Made by a program: the position numbers and the translations under genes
From: Nemertoderma westbladi
Lineage: Eukaryota > Xenacoelomorpha > Nemertodermatida > Nemertodermatidae
DNA: 53,688 bases
NCBI GenBank assembly: GCA_032718475.1
Contig: JAUCBJ010001701.1
Location: 1-53,688 of the forward strand
Direction of reading: 5' to 3'
The notes under the pieces: model-generated
Seen by the model: only the letters and a program-made list of their open reading frames with translations
Database searches by the model: none
What the model was told of the DNA's origin: nothing
Part shown: positions 10,441-19,880 of the stretch, piece after piece
How the letters are laid out: the number at the start of each line of letters is the position of its first letter
Position numbering within the stretch: position 1 is the stretch's first letter

Positions 10441-11877
10441 TTCCTTCATCTCGCTCTTCCTAATCCTTTGTCGAACGGGCTCGTCCGCGCCCTCTAAGAC
10501 GATTGTGTGGAGGTCGGGATTGAACTGGGCTCGGACTTCGGCGTCGAGCTGTCGGTGGTTCTAAAACGCTAGGAAAGGGGACGACGGGAGTCTCACACAT
10601 CCGTCGGGTGCTCAATCTTCTAAATCCTCGTCCGATTCCAATCATTCATTTTGTAGTATCGGACCGAGTCTCTACAACGCTAGGAGGGAGTCTAAGATGT
10701 GGGACCATTCCGTCCGCTGACACCTCGCTCTCCGACGTCGTCTGAATCCTCATAGGTTCTAGTAAAGCATATCCTGTCCCTCCGCGTGCTTCTCTAGGAA
10801 GGGAAACCATGCCCCGAGTCATCCGGATTTGCGACTTTGATGTCGTCCTCTCGGCGACATTTACTACCTTCTTTATCTCCTGTCCGGCCTTCTGGGCTCT
10901 AAGTATACGAAGTTGCGGATCTTCCTGTGGGTGACTTGTCCTTTCGGCTAACTGCAGCCCTGGAGCCAGTCTCATGCAAAACGTCCGCCTCATCTAGGAT
11001 ACACAAGGTTACGCGTTTGTGATAAAATGCGCTCCGGTATGCCCAAGCTATCAAATGCCAGGCTCCTCCTCGATTCTGCTGTTCGACTCGCAATTTGTCG
11101 AATTCTCCGGCGGTAATCTTGTTCACCACAGTCTGAAAGTACCATGTGTTCTTATTGTCGGGGTGTACCTGTAGAAAGTAGTCCCTAACAACTTTAAATC
11201 TGCTATCCAACGGCAATATATCTAGCACCTCCAAAAGTTCATTGTATTGAGGCATAGCTGACACGTATCCTTCTTTTGACATGATGAGAGGGTTTACGGC
11301 CCAAAATCCCAAATGCGCTCTCATGGGGAAAAGGTGTCGCTGCGGCGACACATGCTTGTCTGCTAGATTCTCCCAATGGTCGAATAGCTGTCTAACGATT
11401 TTAACTGACATATGCTCATAGGGAACCCTAAGTTGGCACTCTGATGCCCTATGACCTTTAATATTACAATACGTGCACTGCGCCACGAAACGCCAACAAG
11501 TGTAGAAAGTGTGTGAACGTTGATCCCCACACCAGTTGCACACTAAATCCGGTAGAGATATATGTTGTGCTCCACATTTCTTTGCGTGATGGCCAGTAGC
11601 CCCGCATCTGCCACAAATGGTGTTGGCAGGATACCAAACTCACTCATAGATGAGATCTCCGATGGGGCGAGCGCTACCATCCACGTGATAATTCTCATCA
11701 TCCAGGTCAGTCGGTATGTTTGTCTCCGTAGGTTGTACACAAACCATGGCGTCGCTTTTCTCTAACTTGCGTATCTCAGTTTGTGTCTTCCTCTTCTTTC
11801 TCTTCTATTTCTGTTAGTTGCCACAACGGCTTGTCTATTATCGCGGACTCGGTCGGATCATCATCATCATGATGGGC

Positions 11878-11897
11878 GGTAGGCTCGCGAGCCTTCC
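11878..11897. repeat. 20-bp palindromic module, copy 3 (reference form)
   Basis: The sequence GGTAGGCTCGCGAGCCTTCC has a perfect 12-bp dyad (GGCTCGCGAGCC) and pairs over 18 of 20 bases. On the minus strand, in the frame of the surrounding gag-like gene, it encodes GRLASLP. Confidence 0.9.
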
Positions 11898-12383
11898 AGG
11901 ATCCTTCCGGGCCTTTGAATTCCGCGTGGCATCCCTAAACGTCCCTAAAAACGCTAAGTCCCGCTCCCGTGAAAACTTCGCAGTGCGCATCGGTATTATA
12001 AAAGGGTTGGAGAAATCGGCGGAATACATCAGTATGCGTCCTTCCTCCATCGTAAATGGTAGGTCCTTCACCGAGACATTACGGATGTCGATTTAGAGTC
12101 CTAGACACTACATCGGCGATGAAGGATACGTTCACTGAAGATTCGATCACCAAATAGTATTGCAAGATTATTCGTGGAGGTGAGGTAATTGCCCAATACA
12201 CGCAACCTCACCACTTTAACTGTGACTCGAACTCGTTTATACCAGGGGTATCTCCCTCACTCATAGGTCCGTGTATTTGCTCCTCTTACTCTCTTTGTAA
12301 TCCCAACTGAACACTAGATATGAGATATAACCCGTTCCAGTTTTTACCGTGTTATACTCCCTGAAATATCCTTGCTCGATAGC

Positions 12384-12728
12384 CTAAAGCAACAATGGTC
12401 TAGTATCCACGTATGGTATAGGCAATCGATCCTCCTCCTCGGGCATTCCTGCGAAATCGCCAATGAGGTCATCCCGTACACCGGATCCGATCTTGACGAT
12501 ACTTTTATCAAGTAAAACATCTCGTACGGCCTTTGGCAACATCCTAGCTTCTATGCTACAAGCCAGGTCCATGGATTTAACTATCCATTTTATAATCGCG
12601 TGTCTTTGCGTCGTTCCTTCCGGCATAGGCATCTTTCTGTCGCTCCTCTCTTGGCTGAAGACATGTAACACTCCATCTGGTGCTCGAATTTGTATGGTCT
12701 TTGAAGTGAGGCTCTGCTGATGGCTTCC
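12384..12728 (-). other. Possible exonuclease-like segment in gag-like gene
   Basis: Within the broken gag-like frame, the stretch SIVKIGSGVRDDL followed about 20 residues later by YVDTRPLL resembles the middle of RNase D/WRN-type 3'-5' exonuclease domains, in which a KxGxGxxxD strand and helix are conserved. The first catalytic motif is not clearly visible, so the match is weak and may be chance. Confidence 0.25.
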
Positions 12729-13360
12729 TCATTCATTATCATAAAACATATAACCATTCTCCTGCAGAGATCGGCTCATTGCGTCCCAATCGTCGAGTAA
12801 ATTGTTGGTAGGGTTCCAAATTCTCCCTATAGACTTTTTGTCGTCGAAACTAATAGGTTTTCCTGTCCAATTGGTCGCAATATCGGTGTCGGTTTCGAAC
12901 GTGCCGACTCCGATCCATAATCGAATCATTTTTGCCAGATATCCTCGCAAGATACAAGGTGCAATATCCGTCCCCGCGCGATCCACTTCCTTAAAGTCCA
13001 TAATATGTAGACGCACGTTGCGTACGATTTTCTGAACTATTGTTCTACGCAACTCCGCCGCCTCTAACACATCACCAAAGGTAACCGAGGGGGAGGAAAT
13101 CCAGGTTCGAAATGATCTCCGGGTGTTCAACTATAGGGATCTCGTAAGTTGTCTCCTCTCGGGTTGGTATGCTAATAGGAAAGCTGGTTGGTATCGCGAC
13201 TGGTACTACCGCTTTAGTAGGTTGGGGCTGAGATTCTCGCGTCATCTCGACATGAGGTGTCTGTAGTGTCTGCGACAAACGCTGAGCAAAGGTGATACTA
13301 TCAAATAGTTTGGGTGTCATCTCCTTAGGTTCAGTTTGATTGTAGGATATCCAGTAAAAT

Positions 13361-13380
13361 GGTAGGCTCGCGAGCCTTCT
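13361..13380. repeat. 20-bp palindromic module, copy 4
   Basis: Perfect core GGCTCGCGAGCC. It is in frame in the gag-like gene (minus strand), encoding RRLASLP within an otherwise open stretch. Confidence 0.9.
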
Positions 13381-14154
13381 GCCGAACTCCTCGATCTCGC
13401 CTTTCTCGTACGCTTTGTACGCCCTATAGAGGCTCAAAGCTTCCCGTTTCTCTTGTGTCGACTCATTAGACTCGTCCACTATCATACTATAGATGTCTGG
13501 TTCGAATAATTTGGGTTCGTAAATAACAATTTCGCCCACGTTTGGTCCACTCATCTATAAACAAATGGTACGGATTCGTCAAAGGGTATCCACCTTCTTG
13601 GTAATGCAGACTTTGGTGGTATGAACATCGTGCTAATATCGGCTGGGGTTCTCCGAGTTGAAGCGCATAGGAATCGCGTTGTCTTGCTCGCTCATACATC
13701 CTCCACATTTGTAAATCAGTTTATAAATGGAGAATGTGTCCTTTGTCTCTGGATCCGCTCCTCGAGCGCGTCTATAAAGATGCATTCCGTCAAATTCGTC
13801 CCTGGCTGCAGGCAAGGATTCACTCGCCGACAAATATTGCAGCGTATGATATAATCGGCGTATCTCCGTGTCTGGATCCTCGCAAATGTCACTGGTGTCG
13901 CATAATGCATCGTAGGGATACAACGCATTGAACTCTGCACATAACTCCTACGCTCTTTTGTTATAAGCGTCCAATTGCTGTCGCGTAACATTCGGGTCCG
14001 CCTTGGATTTAGCGAGCTAGGCTGAACTCCTAGCCATACTCTCCACTCCAAACACGTTAAAGTTTTTGGCTCCATAATGATTAAACGGTGCCTGCTGCTC
14101 CTGCTCCTGCGTAAATCCCTGACGTAACTCCTTATAAATCTTCTCCGCCATCAT

Positions 14155-14884
14155 ATACGCGTATATATGGTTACATATCATTACGTTTCTACTAGATGAA
14201 GCACAAAATAGAGGTTAGATTTGAGGAGACTTAGAGTTTTGTCGGCTTTTGGCTCAACTTTGCTCTAAAACCCCTACCCTTTTGCCTAATGACTTCGGGT
14301 TTCGCGTGATTTCGCACTGGCTCCTAATCCAAAAAAAATGTGCCGATAAAAAACGAATTCCGGGTAAACTAGCCGCGAGTCTAAAATACTCACCTTTTTA
14401 ATTTCCCAAACTACTTCCCAAAGAAAATAGTGCAGTCAAGAATTAATTTGGTCTAAAATAATAGCAGACATGATTACGTAGAACAAGGCCGATTTTCTTT
14501 TCCAAAAAAATTTATCGGTAGGCTCGCCTTCCATCCGCTCTTCTCCTCCCCAATTTTAATTTTTATCTAGCTGTATCCTAGAATTCGCATTCACTGGAGA
14601 ATCGTTTTTCTTAAATTTAAATCCAACCATTTGTCTAAAAATTTTTGAAAAATTGTCTCACTTGTGGGTTCCAAGTGGAATTCCATTCCTACTGTACACA
14701 CAATCCCGCTCCTATGTGATACATAAGGGTACTACCCTCCATGTTCACATATAAAGACAATGGAATTCCACCGCTGCCTTTATCTACAGTGAAGAGGAAT
14801 ACAAATGCACATACAGTAATCCAAAATACTAGATTACTAAAATACAGTAAGGCTATGTGGCGACTATAAAAAGGTCCCACATCT
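14155..14884. other. Region between gag-like gene and BEL pol, possible LTR
   Basis: There is no coding frame here. If pol and gag-like genes come from tandem copies sharing one LTR, that LTR should lie here, since pol-LTR-gag is the order expected at such a junction. I could not find matching terminal repeats elsewhere in the window. Mirror-like GTGGAATTCCA strings occur at about 14670 and 14760. Confidence 0.35.
14517..14532. repeat. Palindromic module, copy 5 (one arm deleted)
   Basis: GGTAGGCTCGCCTTCC has lost four bases of the core, so the dyad is broken. It lies outside any recognised frame. Confidence 0.6.
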
Positions 14885-15895
14885 CTATTTACTAAGATTG
14901 GGTGGAGATTTGTAGTCTCCTGTCTCGTTTCTAGTCTCCTCAAGGAGCACGAGACATTGTACAGGCCTATCTATAGTACGTCCGCCAATAGTCCGTACAG
15001 TAACTGTCCTTACTACACCAGATGTAGGGTGCGTGGTCAAAATGACTCCAGTCAGCCAAAACCGTCTTTTCAGATTGGTTTCAGCCAATAAAACATGGTC
15101 ACCTCGTCTCAAACATCGGGTATTAAGATACCAAGAGGTTCTGGTCGAAATAGAGGGCAAATAGTGCTTCTGCCATATTTCCCAGAATTTGTTGGCTAAC
15201 AACTGAGTGATTTTCCAAGCTTTGTTGCCGTATCCGTCACTATCGACAGGTACCGAAGTGGGCAACAATGTCGTCGGCACCGGCATAAGCAGGTGCACTG
15301 GTGTCAAGGCAAACTGTGAGTCATTATTGTCTGGGATCAAAGCGATCGGTTGAGTATTCAAAACCGCTTCGATTTCTATTAACAACGTCGTCAGTTGGTC
15401 GTCTGTCAAAATGCGTTGCATCGGTATTACTTTCGCCATAGCCGATTTAATTGAGCCAATCAGCCTTTCCCAAACGCCACCTCTCCACGGACTGTCGGAA
15501 GTGTTAAAGCTCCAAACAATACGGTGAGGACGCAGTTCCTCGGAAATCTGGTTTTGGTCCAACTTCTTTAAAGCTCTGGTGATTTCATTCCATGCACCCA
15601 CAAAGTTAGTCCCTTGGTGGCAATAAATGGATTTGACCAATCCACGTCTAGCGATAAATCGCCGTAAGGCTAGGATAAAGGCCTTGGTGGTTAAGTCTGT
15701 CACATGCTCAATATGGACAGCTCTGCTGGCCATGCAAGTGAAGATCAATCCCCAGTGTTTTACCTGTACCCTTCCGCGTTTCACGATTATGGGTCCAAAA
15801 CAGTCTATCCCTGTCTCAGTGAAAGAGGGTCTAAAAGCCTGTAATATCGCTAGTGGTAGTTCACTCATTTCTTGGTGTCCTATCCTCGCGTGCAC
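14885..15895 (-). pseudogene. BEL integrase core and C-terminal domain
   Basis: The frame is open for 336 codons. It carries the first catalytic aspartate in GIDCFGPI and the glutamate in GGVWERLIG. The second site, normally SDNGTNF in BEL integrases, reads YCHQGTNFVGAW: the catalytic aspartate is replaced by histidine. The tail (RRGDHVLL...W) fits the BEL C-terminal module. The domain would join element DNA to the host chromosome, but with the aspartate lost this copy should be inactive. Confidence 0.85.
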
Positions 15896-16056
15896 CTTCT
15901 TACAATAATCATACAGTTCCGTGTTACCGAACTCAATGCCTTGCTAGGCCTAATCAGTACGAACCTCGAGCGTAAGTGTTATAGACAGTGATGCCTACCT
16001 ACGTGTTTGAGTCGTACATGTGCGTCCAGTACCATAGCGCGCTGTAACTCATGGTG

Positions 16057-16533
16057 TTACAGTATGATGATAGTATACCTGAAGTCAAGTGCAAAGTCAA
16101 TGTTTTGGAGTCTGGACTTGTGACAAAGTAAGCCCCTATAGATTATCGGACTCCAACTCAAAATCGGTGAAGACTTGATCTGATTACCCTGATTGATCGC
16201 TGTGAACTCTCGTGCGAAATATCGCAATTGATAATGATGAATGATATCAACTTCACAAAGACCAACTTCCTCAAAGGTAAGTCTTCTAGGAAAGTCGCGT
16301 TTGCCTCTGGCATATTGTCTCAAACGTTTGAGCCATGCTAACTTGCGGCACGCGTCAGTCCATGATCTAGTTAGGTTTACTATCCTGTCAATGTAAGTGT
16401 TGGTGACGTCATCAGGTAAGGTATAGTCAAAGTGTGGATACTTGTTCGGACTTGGTAGGCCCACGGGCCTTCCGGTAGGTGTCTCCCTTTGTGCAATAGG
16501 TTTGTTTGAGTCCTCAAGTAATTTAATCTCCAC
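16057..16533 (-). pseudogene. BEL integrase N-terminal region
   Basis: The segment includes ARGKRDFPRRLTFEEV and a HYQLRYF stretch, matching the region between RNase H and the zinc-binding start of BEL integrases, and ends near the expected HPxILP position. The zinc-finger part that should follow (about 16050-15900) is interrupted by stops. A variant palindromic module near its start encodes GRPVGLP. Confidence 0.65.
16454..16473. repeat. 20-bp palindromic module, copy 6 (compensated variant)
   Basis: Core GGCCCACGGGCC. Compared with the reference, both arms changed together (CTC to CCC and GAG to GGG), so the stem is kept while the encoded peptide becomes GRPVGLP. Confidence 0.85.
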
Positions 16534-16542
16534 GGGCTTACC

Positions 16543-17327
16543 TTAACCGTCCGCACTCAGTGAATCGACTGGCAGTAATAGTTTCGATTCTACAGAACTA
16601 GTGTGTTCCTGTGAGCTCGTACGCTTCCTAACCTTATTCACACATTTACCTGTAGATGGTAAGTCAAGTATTTTGCTTGAGTGGAGTGTGATCGCTGTGG
16701 CCACACCTTCGTCGTCCAAGGAAGTCAAATTCGGTAAGTTGTCAATACCTAATGGGTGTGTACTAGTCCGCTCCAATGGATTCATTACGTCCTCGTAGTA
16801 CACGTCGTTTCTTTCCAATGAGTCGTGTAGTGTAAAGTCTAGTAGACAGTCTGGTGAGGCGTCCGTTGAACAGTCTGGTGAGACATCTGTTGAGACATAG
16901 CGCGGAAATTACAGCAAAATGTACTGTTGTCGGTCCCAAAGAAAGTCTGGCGTAGCTTCTGTCAGAATGTCTGGTCCAAAGTCTAGTGGACAGTCTGTCG
17001 AGATGTCTGGTGGAAAGTCTGGCGAGACGTCTGGTAGACAATATGTCAAGAGTTCCATAAAACAATCTGGCGAATAATCTGGAGAACAATCTGGTGTCAC
17101 TTCTGGTGAATAATCTGGCGAGACATCTGGTGAACAATCCGGCAAAATGTCTGGTGAAATCTCCCGCGGAACTTCCGGTGAAAGATTCGTATGAACGTCT
17201 GGGCGAGAGTCTGGTGAGATGTCTCGCGTAATGTCAGGTCTAACATCCAGGTCATCAGATTTCGTTCATCCTTGTTTCCTCTTGACCTTAGCGTTGGCTT
17301 TCGCTTTGGACTTGACAACAGTGTCAA
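16543..17327 (-). pseudogene. BEL pol linker with Ser-Pro-Asp repeat array
   Basis: Between RNase H and integrase, about 16810-17265 consists of variants of TCTGGTGAGACG (12 bp). On the minus strand one frame reads SPDVSPDYSPEVTPD and similar. Frames shift within the array. Such an insert is not a normal part of BEL pol and looks like local tandem expansion in the linker. Confidence 0.6.
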
Positions 17328-17775
17328 TTTTTATCTTGGCACCCTCCAGTATGGTGTTAGTTGTCGCGTCGAATAATGGTGGCCATTCGTCCGATGGTTG
17401 TTGTAGGAAATCGGGTCCTCTAAACCAAAAGGATTTATTGTCCGGTTTACAAAAGTCAATCTGTAGCATCCCCCGTGACGCTATGTCAGCTGGGTTCAGC
17501 TTCCCTGGACAGTGACACCAATCTTGTTTGAGCGACCGGTCCAATATTTCAGCCTGTCTGTTGGCTACGAAATTCTTGAACTTGAATGTTTCGTTGTTTA
17601 TGTACCAAAGTACCAACGTCGCATCCATCCAATATGTGACCTTCAAGTTAGCCTCCAGCTCTCGTTGAACTAAACTGACAATATCGGTAGATATCGTCCC
17701 GGCTTGCAGCTCTCCATGAGGTATAGTCATATACTTCAATGACATTGTTCTAGCTCTTGAAGTGACGAGAGACAC
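17266..17775 (-). pseudogene. BEL RNase H domain
   Basis: The IPHGELQA motif supplies the catalytic glutamate, MDATLVLWYI the next aspartate, and CPGKLNPADIASRGM the C-terminal motif typical of Pao/BEL RNase H. The first aspartate (HSFSDASKDG) lies at the end of the preceding frame, so a stop or frameshift at about 17776 splits the domain. RNase H would remove the RNA template during reverse transcription. Confidence 0.8.
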
Positions 17776-17778
17776 TTC

Positions 17779-19226
17779 TTAGCTGTCCGATGTTACTTGT
17801 CGTCTAAGGTATAAAGTAACCCCCAGTCCATCCTTACTAGCGTCACTAAAGCTGTGAAGCTCCAAATCGGCAGGAAAGTTGGTCTGCAAAGGAAAGTATA
17901 CCCTCGGTATGGTATAGTCTTGTAAGAACGTCAGTTGGGCTTCCCAGTCCCTCCATTGTTCAGCTAACCTTTCTGTGATGGGGTCGTCCCATTCCAGTCT
18001 GGCTTGCCAAATGCTGCAGAGTATGATCCTGGCATGTAGGATCACTGGACTAATGAAACACAATGGGTCATACAATTGACTTTTGGTCGATAAGCAAGTC
18101 CTCTTAGTGAGAGGTCTAGTCTGGTCTTTGGACCTTACATGTACCCGAAAGTTGTCGGTGTTCGGGTCCCAACTAAGTCCTAATACCTTGGTCGTATGTA
18201 GAGGTTGTAGGTCTAAGTCCAAGTCCGCTCCACTGCGATCCATCGGGTCAAATGAGTTCACTAGTTCGGGTTCATTGGAAGCGAACTTCGTGAGGCGAAA
18301 TCCGCCCTCAGCGAGACAATCTTGGAGTTGGTGTGCTACGGTCGTAGCCCGCTCCAGAGTGTCACAACTCTTGAGGCCGTCATCCATGTAGAAGTCTCGT
18401 TCCACTGTCCGAGCTACTTCTGGGTCAAATTGGTCTTGTCTGTCTAATGCAGTCTGCTTCAAGGCGTACATGGTGCAGTTAGGGCTATTCCTGGCTCCGA
18501 AAACTCTTACCTGCATTTGGTAAGTTTCTGGTGGAAGTTCTAAGTTTCCGTCCGGATACCAAAGAAACCTTAAACTGTCCCTGTCCCGCTCCAAAGCCTT
18601 AACCTGTTGAAACATAACCTCTACATCACAGGTGAAAGCCACTTTGCGTTGTCTAAAACGCATTAGGACTCCCATGAGGTAATTATTCATATTCGGCCCA
18701 TCCATCAGTTGCTGTTCATAGACATCCCTTGGTAAAGTGCGGCGCAGTCGTTGACTACACGCACCTTGCCAGGTTTGTCCGGGTGTCGAACAAAATGATG
18801 TGGCAGGTAATATGTTTGATCTGTGGTTACCTCGGGATTTAACATCCTAATGGCGTATCCCTTTTGGAGATACGTCTGAAGTTGCGCATTGTATTGCATA
18901 TGGGCCGTCTCATCATGCAACAATCGCTGCCTTATTGATTTGAGTCGCCTCAAAGCAAGCGGGTAGTTGTTAACGAGCTTGGGTTGTTCATGGCGCCACA
19001 ACATGCCAACTTCGTAGTGGTCATTCGCGGTCTGGCGAATGGTATCTCTCATAATATTTAATGACCGTTTTTCCTGTTCTGACATAGTGGTCTCGTAACT
19101 ACCGGGTTCTGCTGAGTCCTGTTCTAACCATTTAATGGTCCGTTCGGTCAGCAGTTTGTCAAGCGCTGCTTGCACTGCGCCATAGTCCTCGTCTATGTCG
19201 TCGTCCGCTGCGGTGGCTAGTGTCAA
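17779..19226 (-). pseudogene. BEL reverse transcriptase
   Basis: Two abutting frames meet at 18705. The first carries the N-terminal RT region ending in VRVVNDCAALYQGMSMN. The second carries AFTCDVEVMFQQV (catalytic aspartate of motif A) and FYMDDGL (catalytic YMDD), then GLSWDPNTD. The break at 18705 falls just after the conserved FDCAAKYQG-like site. Apart from that frameshift the catalytic residues are present. Confidence 0.88.
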
Positions 19227-19233
19227 TGTGTCT

Positions 19234-19409
19234 GGTAGGCTCGCAAGCCTTCCGGTGTCACTAGTCGGTGTCGAAACATCGTGAGGCAGTTTGAAAACCT
19301 TTTGATCTGTCGGTAGGCTCGTAAGCCTTCCAAGATCAACGACCGGTGTCGAAGCCTAGTGGGTGGGGTCAATGACCTTCGGATTTGTCAGTAGGCTTGC
19401 AAGCCTTCC
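19234..19409 (-). repeat. 78-bp tandem repeats in the protease-RT linker
   Basis: Palindromic modules at 19234-19253, 19312-19331 and 19390-19409 are spaced exactly 78 bp apart. On the minus strand each lies in the pol frame, encoding GRLASLP, GRLTSLP and GRLASLL followed by related 19-residue tails. A TAG stop (19356-19358) lies inside one unit. The array is a local duplication that includes the module. Confidence 0.88.
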
Positions 19410-19873
19410 AAAACCCTCGTTCATCGAGTCATCCACAGCAACAACCCTTTGGTCTTCAGTAGTCAATACAACCTGTTTCGCTGCAAGTACCTGTAAGTCA
19501 GAGGTCCGTGTGGTCGTATCCAGATCAGTTACGTCAGTATCAATTACGTCAGTGGTAGTGACGCAAGTCTGTCGTAGTGCAGTCTGTACAATTGGACCAC
19601 AGGAGTGTGAAGGAGAATTATCTATCGTGGTAGTCAATAAACTACACTTACTCAAAACGTCGTCCTCCTGGTCACTTACCTCTAGTGAACACACTGGTGC
19701 TCTAGTATACCAACCTATGGGAGTTCTACATGTGTAGGGGTTGCACGCTGTAATAACAGATGGGCGTGTCTCCCATACCTGATGTAAGTTAAACTGGTCT
19801 GTCCCAATCAACATCGTGATTGAGCGATAGTTAACTTGACATTCCGGTATTCCAAGGTGTCGGAAATACTTAC
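19357..19873 (-). pseudogene. BEL protease region
   Basis: The stretch LGIPECQ...MLIGTDQFNLHQVWETRPS then TPIGWY matches the part of BEL pol after the aspartic-protease active site (LIGTD, L.W...R, T..GW). The open frame continues to about 19873 and then stops matching. The catalytic DTG-like site would lie further upstream and is lost. Confidence 0.75.
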
Positions 19874-19880
19874 GATCTTC

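Larger units (their letters stand above)
10460..14154 (-). pseudogene. Gag-like zinc-knuckle gene, broken
   Basis: An ATG at 14154 opens a frame that can be followed to about 13072. It then shifts once to a frame followed to 10899, and again to a frame ending at 10460. About ten in-frame stops interrupt it, many of them TAG. The product would be roughly 1,200 residues. Near 11650-11480 it carries three zinc knuckles: CGRCGATGHHAKKC, CNWC...H....C and CTYCNIKGHRASEC, followed by a tryptophan-bearing helix-like region and a proline/arginine-rich tail. Knuckles of this kind bind nucleic acid in retroelement Gag proteins. A related protein is encoded at 40971-41940. It lies 3' of the BEL pol, the wrong order for one element, so two elements probably abut. 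Two palindromic modules lie inside it in frame. Confidence 0.65.
14885..19873 (-). mobile_element. BEL/Pao LTR retrotransposon pol, degraded
   Basis: On the minus strand the order is protease, RT, RNase H, linker, integrase, as in BEL/Pao elements. Stops and frameshifts separate the domains. The 5' side ends abruptly near 19875 against the polymerase remnant. No gag upstream and no clear LTR pair were found, so this is a fragment. Confidence 0.8.
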
